Positions 19,396-31,499 of a stretch of DNA of 64,000 nt are shown one piece after another (within the stretch, counting starts at the first letter, position 1; each line of letters begins with the position of its first letter). A model generated the notes under the pieces. The model had not been told where the DNA came from, did no database searches, and was given only the letters and a program-made list of their open reading frames with translations. This stretch comes from Rhynchonema sp. JSB1_4 (taxonomy: Eukaryota; Nematoda; Chromadorea; Monhysterida; Xyalidae), in assembly GCA_030248065.1 (NCBI GenBank), contig JASAMV010006278.1:1-64000 (forward strand). Direction: 5' to 3'. Both the position numbers and the translations under genes were made by a program.

Positions 19396-20588
19396 CTTGA
19401 CTGATTGACTGATTTATTAAATCGATTGGATTCAATTAACAACCTAGACTTGACACAATCAGGTTGAAGCGACCACGACTTAGGACGACCTAGTAACAAC
19501 GACAGATGGCACAAGAAAACCTTCTGTGACTTCTGTGACTGTGCTGTTCAACAAAGGCTGAAACTTGACACCCAGTATTTGGTTTGTCACAGGCCACGGA
19601 TGCGCGAGCGCGAGTGCCTGTGTGATTCTGTTTGACGCCGCATTTGTGTTTTATTTTAGTTTTTCGGTGTGCGAGGTTTTCGAGGGGTAAACGTCGGATG
19701 ACCTTCACAAGTGTGAGAGCTAAAATATGACCCAGGCTACAGTACCTGCCTGTGTGAAATTGGATGCTTGTGCAACTTTCCGAAAAAATCTTCGGCGAGT
19801 GAAATGCACCCCATTTTCATGGCAGCTGTCCTGCTTTTGCCCTTTGTTTTGTTTTGTGCAAGCAAAGTTAAACAGATTTGTTGCGTATGCGTTGCTTCTG
19901 GACAAGGTAGAACAAGGGTTTTGAGCTTCGTTTTTATCGAGTTTCGTCACATAAAACAAACACAGAACTTCGCATGTGAACTTTGTACATAATGATCGAG
20001 TCACGACAGGGAGTGCTTGCGAAATACGTTCACACGAACGACGTGAAGCTATCATCCGGGACACACTGCATTGCACAAACCCACTCTTCGGTTGACGATT
20101 TGAAGAAACAACGGTGCTGAAGTGGAAAACAGGAATTAATTTCTTTTCAACTGACAATATATATTGTGGCGTTTATAGGCAGGGTAAACTTGGTTGGGAC
20201 TCGGTTTCAGTTGGATCCGATCAGATCAATCGATTCCAGTCCGATAGATGTGGTCGGTTCAGATAGATGCACATACAGTGATCGTATCCCCAAGTTAGAC
20301 ACCGCCGCAAACGTTAAAAAATGCCATCAGAGCGCCCCTCCTTTGACCTACCCTGAGTACGGTGTCCAACGGTGATTTCGGGCAATGCCAGCGTCTCGGA
20401 CATCGACAAGCTGGTTGAGTGTGGAGGAGTTTGCCCTTTGTGCTCATCCGAATCTGACTACAGTGGTGAATGTCGTCGTAGATGTTGCACAACGACTCGG
20501 CACTGAACGGAGAGCGGAACTGCGATGGTTGGAGGATGGCCTGTGATGGTAAACGTATACATACATAAGCTAGTTTTGTGTCAAATTA

Positions 20589-20818
20589 AGGTCGATTTAT
20601 ACTTCTAACTTCCGGGAAGTAGAAGTCAAAATCCGGAGAAGTCACTACCACGCAGAAGTGCCCGGCAAGCAGTGATTGCTTGTAGTGATTGCCTGTTCCA
20701 CTCTGTCCTTTGACCGCCACCTGCCGTCTGCTGTTCTTGCTCTGTTAATGAGCTGACTGAACGGGCAGTCACAAATTTCTGACTGCTACTGCCGGGCAGT
20801 CAGAGTATAAGCCGACCT
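20589..20818. mobile_element. MITE with TTA target duplication
   Basis: Inverted ends AGGTCGATTTATACT and, read inverted at the right, AGGTCGGCTTATACT. Direct TTA lies at 20586-20588 and 20819-20821. The body is 230 bp and non-coding. A 3-bp TTA duplication suits PIF/Harbinger-type transposition (inference). Confidence 0.7.
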
Positions 20819-20829
20819 TTAGTGGCATC

Positions 20830-21038
20830 GTACAGTACCGGGTGCAATTCTAGGCTGAAAGTTGAAGTCGCGTGCACGCGCGTGCGAGACAATGCAAAGT
20901 ATAGGCAAAAGTCGATGTAACTTCGCGTGCACGCGAAGTTTTGCGCGTGCGCTGGCATGCGTTGCCTATGTTTTAGCACTAGGAAGTCGCGTGCACGCGA
21001 CTTCAACTTTCAGCCTAGAATTGCACCCGGAACTGTAC
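20830..21038. repeat. Large imperfect palindrome
   Basis: Arms of ~50 bp contain CCGGGTGCAATTCTAGGCTG and its inverse CAGCCTAGAATTGCACCCGG. Each is followed inward by TCGCGTGCACGCG-type words. A second perfect palindrome (AACTTCGCGTGCACGCGAAG and onward) sits in the middle, at ~20919-20940. This is probably a fold-back transposable element; no clear target duplication was seen. Confidence 0.75.
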
Positions 21039-22225
21039 ACCTTGTGACATGAAATTCACGTGCGTTCACCCGGTAGACATCCGGTTGAATCTGATTCCAC
21101 AATTGGCACCCAGATAATGTGACAATGTTGCCTGAAGGATTTTGTGCTCGCCCAACCAATGCTCATTTGGCCGAGTTATTCCGCAAAATTATTGGTCCTC
21201 GCACGCAGCTTTTGGCTAAGTGAGGGGGCCAAATCCAAAAAGTCACTTTTATCTGGTGCTTATTCCGTATTTGAAAAGTCATTTTTATCTGTGGTTGCAT
21301 AGAATTTCACGCTTTTTGCACCAAATAATGTACAAAATGTGACACTGCACGCGAAGCGCCTTCCTTTTCCGAAACGGTGCCCCCCCCGTTCAGATGCCAA
21401 ATGGACCAAAGGGGGCATGGCCTCTGTGGCCCCCAGGATCCGCCCTTATCGCAAGAACTCTTCAACTCATGAGAATGCGTTTCGGCATCAGTCTGCCATA
21501 GCGAAAACTTCCGGGTGCGAATATACGTGATTTTCGCCAGTTCAGATGCCACTTCCCCCGATGAACCTGTGCGTCAACCAGCAGCGCAACAGCGGCCAGT
21601 GAGACGAACAGCAGTTGTCGCATTGTGGTGGACGGTCGTGTCTCTGAAAAACAGAATTGAGCCTGAGGCATCAAGGTTATGCGGTTCTTTTTGGATCTCT
21701 CGGGTGCAGTGCCGGTGTCGGGTGCACATTGTGGGAACATGGGTAATAGAGGCAGAGGCCGTCGCACACAAACTGCTCCACATGTACAGATGTACCGCGA
21801 TTGTTCAAAAAGTCCTGCGCCACCAGCAGGTTCCCTCTTTCACCGCTTACACGGCAGTTTCACAGGGAAGCACATTCGAAAAAAAAACTGACACAAATGA
21901 AACAGCAAGTCAGCAGCGGAGAAAAACTTTGAGCACTAACTAAAGTGACATTGACCACAGTGGCAAGGAGTGTGAAGGAGCGAAAGATGCGCCACCCAGC
22001 TGCGACATTAGTTTGGTGAACAGGTTTTTTGGTCAGACAATGAAATACGGCCGGCGCTTAGCTGACACGGAACTTCGCCGTTGCAGCAGCTTAATGTGGA
22101 CATGTGCAAGTGCTGCCCATTTGGCAAAATAGATGCTGCCGGCGCCTTTTCTGATTTACCACAATGATTGAGTTTTGGGTATTGTGTACCGCTGTTTACC
22201 GTACCGCGGATTTACCACAGTTTAT

Positions 22226-22451
22226 GGGTGATATTTTCGAAACGGTGTAAAGGTCAGTTGGGAGTAAAGGTCGGTGGAAAGCTCGGTCGACAGCTCAGTG
22301 TAATAGACCTCGGTGTAAACTTGAAACATTCCACGTTAATAACAGGCAATGTTTCACGTTTACACCGAGCTACGTCGACCGAGCTTTCGACCGAACTTTA
22401 CACCGACCTTTACGCCCAACTGACCTTTACACCGTTTCGAAAATTCCACCC
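22226..22451. mobile_element. Fold-back MITE, copy 1 (GGGTG...CACCC)
   Basis: The left end GGGTGATATTTTCGAAACGG is matched, inverted, by GGGTGGAATTTTCGAAACGG at the right. Both arms continue GTGTAAAGGTCAGTTGGG and AAAGGTCGGTG, and the whole element folds on itself. A second copy lies at 53699-53889 in a GALNT intron. Flanking TAT/TAC may be a worn 3-bp duplication. Confidence 0.8.
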
Positions 22452-24178
22452 TACGTAGATTGATCTGGGGCTAGCATGACCCGGTGGCGCCATGGCTCGA
22501 AAAACCAGCTGTGGTCTTCAGGTGATCACTCAAGTTACCAAGAAGCTCAGCTTCAATCATGCCTGACACCACCAGCGCCTTGTTCCAGGCAAGAAAATTA
22601 ACATATACATTATGAAACTTTCACATAATTTTCTGTGAAACAACAAATGAACTGACATCGCTGGTGTCAATTGGCTTCAGGTTCAAACGGTGCACTATGT
22701 AGGTCATCGTCAGCGTGAACGCACCAGATGGCCAGAGCACCAGGTTCCTGCTCGGTGCCCGAGAGGTGCTTTCTTGGTTCCGACATTGCTAGCTGCGCTT
22801 TGTGTCGCAGACAGTGCTCTGTTGTGCGCACACACATGTGCGCACTGCATACAAACGAAAACCATTGCAATCAGCCATGTTGCACGCGTTTGTTGTGTCA
22901 AAACAATTTTGTTCGCTCAGCTAAATAAAACGTTGGCACGTGGTTGGTTCTTGTTGACAACGGGAACCAAGCAGACACCAACTAATAACCATGCTGCAAC
23001 TATGGCAGGACCAAGTAAAAGCCGCTCAAGAACCAGGCACCCGACAGTGACGCTCAGGTGAATAAAGGGTTTCACAGCTCAGGTGGAATCTCTGATCATG
23101 GCATGGCCCAATGAACCAAGCAAAAGATGAAGCCATGAGCGAGCAGACAGCAGCTCACCTGGGTAGCTCGAGTTTGATTGTAGCACGATGTGTGGTTGAC
23201 GGGTGACAGCACTTCGTTAGCAAACAGAGACACGGGTTCGGCCGAGCAACCAACGACTGTTTTCACTTTGTGCGTGCGCGCATGTGCAGAGTGCACGGCG
23301 GTTGTGACTAAACTATTTTCGCTGTCATGTCCCGTTTGCGTTTACAGTTTTGTAGCGTCCGTCTAGTTCATGTTCAGATTAATTGCTGCCTCCTTGTTAT
23401 GAACACAACAACTATAAACGGTTGTGGGTTGCACTGCCTGCAAGGGCAGGGTGCACGCGTGTTACGCTGCAACGTCTCCCCTTCTTATCAATATGTTGAC
23501 ATGTTATTCTCACGCTCGCACCAATTAGTTATGTACCGTAAATTGATTCATAAATTGCGCAATTTCAAACACTGTGTTTGTTTCAGGGTTGAGTGCGTTT
23601 ACACACTTGCTCATGCACAGTAAGTTGATGTACTTTTGTTTTCGCTTACCATCTCCAGATGCTGTCTTGCTGACGTGTTCACAGCCTCACCCTTGATGTG
23701 ATAAGAACATGCGGTGGAGAAATGGGTGACAATCTTGGAAACACTGTCAATTCGTTTCTCTGTTTCCGGTTTTTGACGCTAGAAATTAATGCTCAACCAA
23801 TTAAGGTAACCCTTTTTTCATCGTCAATTGTACGAAACCTGACCAATTGTAGTGTAATGTGCGTTACGTATTACCTGTGTACATGTACACAACGAGTATG
23901 GCAAGATAGCTTCCATCTTAAAGCTGCGTGACGTTTCTGAGAAACTATGCGTTTGATTGAGAAAGCCCGGACAGTAACCGAACACCAGAGACTTCTCAAA
24001 AAACAGCTATAGCCGCAGAAAACAGCTGATTGAGCAAAAGCTGGGAATATGACCTGTGTCCCCAGGCTGTTGCTCGCACTGATCTGCTAAAAGAGTCGGA
24101 GGTCGAGGTCGGTCAAGCAGCACACAAACTCTGTTGCATGTGCGTGCGTGTATTCGTCGCTGTGAAACATCAGACGAC

Positions 24179-26679
24179 CAATGTGGCATGAGGTGCGAGT
24201 ATAAATCCAGCGGACTGAAGCCATAGAAATTTGTTGTTGTTTCTTGTGTCATGAAGGGGTGCGGCAGCGTTTTGTTGATTATGTTCGCACCCCGGTTTTT
24301 TGAGCGGCCCGTGCTCTGGCGTGCGAAAAGAGGCAACACACCGCATCCACTTTGCAAGCAGAGCACAGTGATTACCACAAAAGGGGGGACGGGACAGCAG
24401 ATGAGAAGTGCAAAGTGGCGAACGAAACACGCCAAAGTCATTCGTGTTGCTGTCGGCTATGGGCACATCAGTTGACTGACTGACTGGATTGACTGCAAAC
24501 GACTGCAGCTAAAAGACGATAATGTTGAAAAGCGATCTACCGGTAAAATGCAGCGCAGCACCGCCGTGGAGGGCCACTCGGTGTAACAAATAAAACGGAA
24601 AAAAAGTTTTACACAGTCGCGCACGCACACGGAGCAGTTAAGCGCACTATGCAGTTAGCCGACGATTGAAAAGCAAAAACCGAAAGTGCATTGCATTCGT
24701 TTTGCATTTGCTGTCGCCTGTCGTTTTTGCTAGTTTTTACAATGCGCCGGGCTTGCGGATACCCATTGTTCACTCGCGGAGCGGCTGGCTTCAAGTCGAA
24801 AGTCGGACACGAACCGTTTATTAAATCTTACGCCACAGTCACCGCAATGCCCGATGCGCCACGTCAGGGTTGAAACTGGTGTGCAGCGAAAAACTGCTCC
24901 AGTCGACTGCTGCTGTGGTGGTGACGCAAAACAGCTACAAATCAGCTAGCCGCACGTTCATACATATACGTGGACTAGCCATACCTCCATTGTGGCAGCG
25001 ACGCGACTGGGCTGGTCAGGTCAGGTTGCTGGATGGGCGGTAGGTATGTGTCGCCGAAGCGAGCATTCATGTGAAAATCACGGTGGGCGCATAGACCTGC
25101 GACGCAAAATGGTTCCCGGATGAGCATGTGACCATATATAAACTGCGAAACATCAGCTTCTTGCGATCACCATGCGGTGCATGATCAGCTGTGCATGCAA
25201 TACCAACTCCCACTGCCTTCGTGAAACATCAGGTATGGTGATGTGTGATTTGTTGTCCCATCTTCCCATCTCTGTCTGGATGCAAAAACACACTCTCACA
25301 GTTTGAGAAAGAAGGCAATATCATTTCAGCTGAACCAGCCAGGAGAGCAACAGAATGCGACTTCACAACGCAACCGGATAACTAGAAGAAGTATATACAC
25401 ACCGAGCGCGCTTGTCCCCGCTGCTAAACGTACAAAAAGCAAACAAACCAAAAAGAAGACTGGTCCCGTGTCCGCACAGGCTATGGGCCATGTCGTCTGT
25501 GTGCCTCGTGCGCAGGGCAGCCGTATTTTCAGCCGTTTGTGTCACATTTACGGTTTAAAAACGCACCAAGACGGTGAAAACTTCAGTGATCGGACGGCAG
25601 GCAGCAGGCTGACAACACGCTAAATCCACACGGCCACATACTGCCCCATGCATTGCGCACACATCACAACACCAAGTGAGACGAAGAACCGTCAAAACGT
25701 GCCGGACGCGGGTAAAAGTTGTGTCGTCGTCGCTCGCTAGGCAGCAAAAAGGAGGACGCGATGTGCTTCAGCCACATTTCACGCTGCAGTGACATTGCTT
25801 GGATCTGAAGCTGGTGCATTGCTGAGAAACTGGGTGTCGTCCGCCCCTGTTTCCCATGCTGCAGTGTTGTATGCATCATGTAAAATTACCATGTTCCATT
25901 TCCAAGTTCTAATTGTTTGACGTTCATCACTTGTCGAACAAGGGCACATTTTGTTAGCAGTCGATAAATGCCGTAGTGAGTTCGGTTACACATTTTTAAT
26001 TTTACCAAATGTGCATGCACTTCGGGGCTGCACGTTTCTCCCTGTCCCAGTTTTTTGCACCACATTTCACACAATTTTGTTCGATTTATTTTTCACCTGT
26101 CAGCAGAAATAATGCGCGCGCTCATATTTGCTGTCCTCAAACATTTTGGATACATGTTTACATGCTCGTTTCTTTGGGAGCTGTGTCCCCACCACGTTAT
26201 GTGCTTCACCTTGAATTAACCGTTTCCGACCGGAAATACTTGGACTTCGTCAACTTTTCACGAGCGATCGATCGCAAGCGCATGATCCTAGAGCAGACGC
26301 CTCTCGTCGTCCCAAATCTTTGGTCGGATCGGACTGCACTTATGATTTTGTGATAAAGTGGTGTTTTCAACCTACATTTGCAAACGAGCGGTGCACCAGG
26401 TCATCGTCAGTGTGAATGTAAAATGTGTCATTGCACACCACAGCACACTGGTCTTTTGTGTGGTCTGACCTAGCGCATGTTGCCAGAACGAGATGGCACA
26501 GCACGAGAGCGAAACCGCTTGTTGTCCTGCTGCCCGTGTTGTGCATAATTGTGCATGAGAACGGCCAGATTGCAAGTGCATGTATCAGTGTGCCGGAATG
26601 GTTTGATACGGTAGTTATTGTCAACGTCAGGATTGTCGGACTCAGAACTGGAGTCCCTTTTGAGTGACGTCAAACTCAT
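24179..26679 (-). CDS. Hypothetical spliced gene, function unknown (partial model)
   Basis: Not recognised. Four exon candidates join in phase: 26679-26626 (MSLTSLKRDSSSESDNPD), 25858-25690 (HGKQGRTTPS...RPARFD), 25096-24985 (MNARFGDTYLPPIQQPDLTS...) and 24214-24179 (SPLDLYSHLMPHW). Each has an AG acceptor and GT donor of the style of the firm genes. The last donor is followed after 6 nt by TGATGTTTCA, as in real introns here. Exon 2 carries a helical, amphipathic stretch (HQLQIQAMSLQREMWLKHIA) then a basic run (PSERRRHNFYPRP). The frame is open 12 codons upstream of the chosen Met (an ATG at 26715), and the 3' end is not found. It may be a regulatory protein or may not be a gene at all. Confidence 0.35.
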
Positions 26680-27149
26680 AGTCCTGGCCTGGCCCTGATG
26701 CCTGTGGTGTGACAAAATTAAGAACGCGTGTCACTTTGTTGCCTGCGCTGCGGCCAATGCATGATCGCCATGATCATGCATGATTGCTGTCGGGCCGGGC
26801 CGGACTCCTTCCCGACATTGCCCAGCCAAAATATTGAAAAAATCCTGGAGGGGGTTCCCCCCTAACAGAGGTCGCAATCGGGCCGGCCCGACCTCGGGCC
26901 GGGCCGGGCCGGGCCGGGCCGCGATTTTGGGCTTTTGGCTCGGGCCGGGCCGGGCCGGGCCGGAGATTTGGAGGGTCGGGCCGGGCCGGGCCGGGCACCC
27001 CGGCCCGAAGCTTCTGAAGTGACTTATTTTATTGAAAAAGTAGGGATTTTTTTGTCAAAAATACCAAAATTTCTGACGGATTCGGCAAGTAAGTGATCAG
27101 TATTGTCTCTATCTGACGACCATTTCATGGAAAACAATGTATTTTCAAC

Positions 27150-27969
27150 CAGTGGTGTAGCTACCCAGGCGGGGCGGCAACCTACAGTACCACCAAAAAT
27201 GTGGGACGGCAACCTACCTACTGTACCGGCCGGGCTCAGTGTTGGAGGTGGGGGGGGGGGGGGGGGGGGGGGGGTAGCCCCCCCCAGTACAGTAGGTATC
27301 CCCCCCTCGCCTGGTACAGTAGGTATCCCCCCCGATGTTTGGCATGGTACAGTAGGTATCCCCCCCGATTTTCACCCCGGTACAGTAGGTATCCCCCCCG
27401 ATTTTGCCCCAAAAGTGCCAATTTTTGACCAAAATGGCCGAAATTAGTGCAAAATCAGTGGATTTTACCTCAAATTACCCGAAATTCGTTCGCTACGCGC
27501 GCAAATACTACGTTTTCACACGATTCCACACATAATAAACACATAAAAAATTTTCACCCCAAAACCAAACCCCCCCCCAACCCCCCCCCCCTAGGTACAT
27601 AACCCCCCCCCCCCAGGCCATCGGCTCTGGTACAGTAGGTATCCCCCCCTCTCCGAGCGCGGTACAGTAGGTATCCCCCCCTCCAGAGTACCTCCAACAC
27701 TGGCCGGGCTAAGGGGGAACAAAATTTTTTCGGTCGAAATTTTGAAGAAAATGTGCTCTAAAACGCTAATTTCGCGCGTAGCGCGGCGATTTATCGCCTA
27801 TTTGGAGTGAAAAGTACCGATTTTATATTCCATTTTGAGCCAAAAATCGCAACTTACTGTACTAGCCGCCGGGCGGCGACCTACCTAGTGTACCAGGATG
27901 GAGCGTCAACCTACCTACCTACTGTACCTAGGGGGGACCCCCACCGCCCCACCCCCTGCAATACCGTTG
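27150..27969. mobile_element. hAT-like family F, copy 1 nested in A1
   Basis: Starts CAGTGGTGTAGCTACCC and ends GCAATACCGTTG, a worn inverse of the start. It is flanked by TTTTCAAC at 27142-27149 and 27970-27977. The family A copy at 60174-60749 carries the uninterrupted site (near 60547-60562, inverted), which shows the boundaries directly. The internal word is CAACCTACCTACTGTACC. Confidence 0.82.
27237..27702. mobile_element. hAT-like family B nested in F1
   Basis: Ends CAGTGTTGGAGGT and ACCTCCAACACTG; perfect 8-bp duplication GCCGGGCT at 27229-27236 and 27703-27710. Subterminal arrays repeat GGTACAGTAGGTATCCCCCC. Long G and C runs flank them. Confidence 0.88.
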
Positions 27970-28590
27970 TTTTCAACCAAAAAATAGGTTCAAAAAATCG
28001 TAAAAATTATGACAAAAATTGGGTTAAAATCTGAGCCAAAAAATTCGGGCCGGGCCGGGCCGGGCCGGAGATTTGGGGGTTCGGGCCGGGCCGGGCCGGC
28101 CAAACCCGGCCCGATTGCGACCTCTGCCCCCTAAGGTACCGTAAAAACCTACCGTAAAAACCTTAAATAGAAGGGGGCTCTATTAATTCACTGACCCCAT
28201 TTTGGGGGGCTCTATTGCGGGGGGGCTCTAGTCTTGGGGGGCCTCTATTAATTCACTGACCCGAACCTGAAAAATTGTTCCCAGAAATACCCCCAAAAAC
28301 CCCTAAAAAGGGGCTTGAAAAAATGCTTTTTTCGCTTGTAATCGCATTTATTCGTGTCTATTTCAGAGGTCGCAATCGGGCCGGCCCGAGCTCGGGCCGG
28401 GCCGGGCCGCGATTTTGGGCTGTTGGCTCGGGCCGGGCCGGAGATTTGGAGGGTCGGGCCGGGCCGGGCCGGGCCGGGCACCCCGGCCCGAAGCTTCTGA
28501 AGTGACTTATTTTACTGAAAAAGTAGGGATTTTTTTGTCAAAAATACTAAAATTTCTGACGGATTCGGCAAATAAGTGATCAGTATTGTC

Positions 28591-29363
28591 CAGTGGTGTA
28601 GCTACCCAGGCGGGGCGGCAACCTACTGTACCACCAAAAATGTGGGGTGGCAAAGGCAACCTACCTCCTACCAGTGTAGTTCCTGGGGGGGAGGGGGGGA
28701 CCCCCCCTGAGGTACACTAATTTCCCCGACCAAGGTACACTAGTACACTAATTTCCCCTCCGGGTACACTAATTTCCCCAATTTTTGCCTAAAATGGCCA
28801 TTTTTAGGCCTAAAATGGGCATTTTTAGGCCTAAAATGTGTGATTTTTAGGTCAATGTTCTCAAAAGTCGCCAAAATACCCTTGTTCTGAAGAATTTTTT
28901 CCAAAAAGGGGTAAAAATAGGTCAAATTTTCTACCTCAAAAAGTGACTTTTTCCTGATTTTGGGTCTTCCCCCCCCCCTTCCTCCCCAGGGAGGTACACT
29001 AATTTCCCCTCCGAAAAAGTAGGGAGGTACACTAATTTCCCCGCCGGGCCAGGAACTACACTGCCTCCTACTGTACCGGCCGAGCTAGGGGGTGGGGGCG
29101 GATAAAAATTTTTAGGTCTAAATATTGATGAAAATGCGCTCTAAAACGCTCATTTCGGGCGTAGCGCGCGATTTTTCGCCTATTTGGAGTAAAAAATGCC
29201 GATTTTATGCCATTTTGAGCCAAAGATCGCAACTTACTGTACCAGCCGCCGGGCGGCGACCTACCTACTGTTATGTACCAAGATGGAGTGTCAACCTACC
29301 TATGTACCTACTGTACCTAGGGCAGGGGGGACCCCCCAGCCCCCACCCCCTGCAACACCGTTG
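28591..29363. mobile_element. hAT-like family F, copy 2 (chimeric flanks)
   Basis: The left flank is GTATTGTC, the target of copy F3. The right flank is TTTTCAAC, the target of copy F1. The host sequence between those two targets is missing. This fits recombination between two F insertions in different family A copies. Confidence 0.72.
28672..29063. mobile_element. hAT-like family C, copy 1
   Basis: Ends CAGTGTAGTTCCTGG and, at the right, GGAACTACACTG; perfect duplication CCTCCTAC at 28664-28671 and 29064-29071. The subterminal word is GGTACACTAATTTCCCC. It is nested in the family F copy. Confidence 0.88.
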
Positions 29364-29695
29364 TTTTCAACCAAAAAAATAGGTTAAAAAAATCGCAAAA
29401 ATTATGACAAAAATTGGGTTAAAGTCTGAGCCAAAAATTCGGGCCGGGCCGGGCCGGAGATTTGGGGGTACGGGTCGGGCCGGGCCGGGCCGGAGATTTG
29501 GGGGCTCGGGCCGGGCCGGGGCCGGCCAAACCCGGCCCGATTGCGACCTCTGGTCTATTCGTCAATAAGAGGCGTATTATTATGTGCTCTGAACGAACAA
29601 CAAACGTGCATAAATGTACCTGTGCACCACTATCAAGCCTTAATACACTACTGTATAGGGGATGTTGCTTAGGGGGGCTCTATTAATTCACTGAC

Positions 29696-30375
29696 CAGAG
29701 GTCGCAATCGGGCCGGGCCGCGATTTTGGGCTTTTGGCTCGGGCCGGGCCGGAGATTTGGAGGGTCGGGCCGGGCCGGGCCGGGCACCCCGGCCCGAAGC
29801 TTCTGAAGTGACTTATTTTACCGAAAAAGTAGGGTTTTTTTGTCAAAAATACTAAAATTTCTGACGGATTCAGCAAGTAAGTGATCAGTATTGTCCAGTG
29901 GTGTGGCTACCCAGGCGTGCAATCAACCTACTGTACCACCAGAAAGGCCTGCAATCAACCTACCTACTGTACCGGCCGAGCTAGGGGGGGGGAACAAAAT
30001 TTTTATGTCTAGATTAAGATGAAAATGTACTCTAAAACCCTCGCGATTTTTCGCCTATTTGGAGTGAAAAATATCGATTTTATACCATTTTGAGCAAAAA
30101 ATAAATAAAAAATATAAAAATAAAAAATACCTACTGTACCAGGATGGCGCGTCATCTACCTTACCTACCTACTGTACCTAGAGGGGGAACCCCCCACCCC
30201 ACCCCCAGCCACACTATTGGTATTGTCTATCTGGCGACTTTTCGTATTTTTGACAAAAAATCCCTACTTTTTTCAGTAAAATAAGTCACTTCAGAAGCTT
30301 CGGGCCGGGGTGCCCGGCCCGGCCCGGCCCGAGCCAAAAGCCCAAAATCGCGGCCCGGCCCGATTGCGACCTCTG
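29696..30375. mobile_element. hAT-like family A, copy 3 (rearranged)
   Basis: Both outer ends carry the same family A arm in inverted orientation, so it looks like an inverted duplication. Flanks TCACTGAC and CTCCAAAA do not match, which supports rearrangement after insertion. Contains family F copy 3. Confidence 0.7.
29896..30219. mobile_element. hAT-like family F, copy 3
   Basis: Ends CAGTGGTGTGGC and GCCACACTATTG; perfect duplication GTATTGTC at 29888-29895 and 30220-30227. Confidence 0.82.
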
Positions 30376-30596
30376 CTCCAAAATAATCAAAATCGCTTGC
30401 TGGCGCAAGCCTAGCCCCCAAAATGACCATTTTTGCGCTTTCAACACCGATTTTGCTCGATTTTCTTCTTAAAAAATTGACCTTTTTTGAATAACCCCCC
30501 TGGGTATCCGAGCTTTTTTATTTTAGGGAGCAACCCCCTTGGTATCCGAGATTTTTCATTTTGGGTATCCGGTATCAGAAAATTTTGGATTTTGGG

Positions 30597-30963
30597 TAGT
30601 TCCTGGGGGGGGAAGGGGGGATCGCCCCCCTCGGGTACGCTATCTCCCCCTCAGGTGGTACACTATCCCCCTATCTCCCCCTCCGGGTACACTATCTCCC
30701 CCAATTTTTGCCCAAAATAGGCATTTTTAGGCCAAAAATATGTGATTTTAAGGTCAATGTTCTCAAAAGTCGCCAAAATACCCTTTTTATGAAGAATTTT
30801 TTCCAAAAAGGGGCAAAAATAGGTCAAATTTTCTACCTCAAAAAGTGACTTTTTCCTGAATTTGGCTTTTCCCCCCCCCCTCCCCCCTCGGGGGTACACT
30901 ATCTCCCCCTCCGAAAAAAACGGAGGGTCCGCTATCTCCCCCTCCGGACCAGGAACTACACTG
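30597..30963. mobile_element. hAT-like family C, copy 2 (worn left end)
   Basis: Right end GGAACTACACTG is intact. The left end begins at TAGTTCCTGG without CAGTG. The body has the family word in the form GGTACACTATCTCCCCC. The target duplication is not clear (GTATCCGG at right; the same word at ~30565). Confidence 0.65.
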
Positions 30964-31019
30964 GTATCCGGCATCCTGACTTTTTGATTTCCCAACGATA
31001 CCACTGCCCATACCTACCC

Positions 31020-31495
31020 CGGAATAGAGCCCCCGTAATACAGCCCCCCAGAAAGGGGTGTTTTCGATATTTTGTAACTTTAACAGCGGCAATTATGCTT
31101 AAAAGGCTGTATTCCAGAGGTCTCAATCGGGGCGCACCGCGATTTTGGGCTTTTGGCTTGGGCCGGCGGGCCAGTCACCCCTGCCCGAGAGGCCGGGCCG
31201 GGCCAGAGATTTGGGGGCTCGGGACGGCCGGCCAAACCCGGCCCGATTGCGACCTCTGCTGTATTCTGTTGTGCTTGTGCACGCAAGCTTAAACAACGTT
31301 TGACACAGCAACACAGCCTTAGCCTTACCATACCACTAGTCTGTGGTACGGCCACGACGGTGATGGTTGGGGGGGGATGGGGTTCTATTAATGGGGGGTC
31401 AATTGATGGCGGGTTCTATTTTTGATTTCGAACCATTTGGGTTGGGTTAAATTAATGGGGGGTAAATTAATGGGGGTTCTATTTCCGACAATTTT
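31020..31495. mobile_element. TA-target element family H, copy 1 (inverted, approximate limits)
   Basis: Shares its body with the complete copy at 60825-61245, in reverse orientation. Its right end reads TTCTATTTCCGACAAT. It is interrupted by a short family A element at 31115-31258. The left limit is uncertain. Confidence 0.6.
31115..31258. mobile_element. hAT-like family A, copy 4 (144 bp)
   Basis: Ends CAGAGGTCTCAATCGGGG and CCCGATTGCGACCTCTG; perfect duplication CTGTATTC at 31107-31114 and 31259-31266. The homologous H copy at 60825-61245 has the empty site (GAATACAG, inverted, near 61031). Confidence 0.9.
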
Positions 31496-31499
31496 TTGG

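Larger units (their letters stand above)
19396..24178. other. Gene-poor region with MITEs
   Basis: Contains the troponin T promoter side (19396 onward), a MITE at 20589-20818, a palindrome at 20830-21038 and a fold-back element at 22226-22451. Possible further exons of the hypothetical minus-strand gene lie near 24078-24054 and 23695-23650 (reading GEAVNTSARQHLEM before GTAAGC), but I cannot confirm them. No other coding sequence was recognised. Confidence 0.45.
26866..28126. mobile_element. hAT-like family A, copy 1 (1,261 bp, contains nested elements)
   Basis: Ends are CAGAGGTCGCAATCGGGCC and its inverse. The 8-bp direct duplication CCCCCTAA lies at 26858-26865 and 28127-28134. Subterminal arrays of GGGCCGGGCC fill both ends. 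Inside is a family F element (27150-27969), itself containing family B (27237-27702). No transposase frame is seen, so it is non-autonomous. The 8-bp duplication and CAGAG terminus are the hAT hallmarks. Confidence 0.88.
28364..29552. mobile_element. hAT-like family A, copy 2 (1,189 bp, nested inserts)
   Basis: Ends CAGAGGTCGCAATCGGGCC and its inverse; duplication GTCTATTT/GTCTATTC (7 of 8). Contains a chimeric family F copy (28591-29363) with a family C element inside (28672-29063). Confidence 0.86.

Noticed and set aside
26774..27022. Pro/Gly/Arg-rich frames (PGPARPGP-like) around 26774-31300 and 63600-63911
   Set aside because: They arise from GGGCCGGGCC subterminal arrays of transposons on either strand and have no other coding features.
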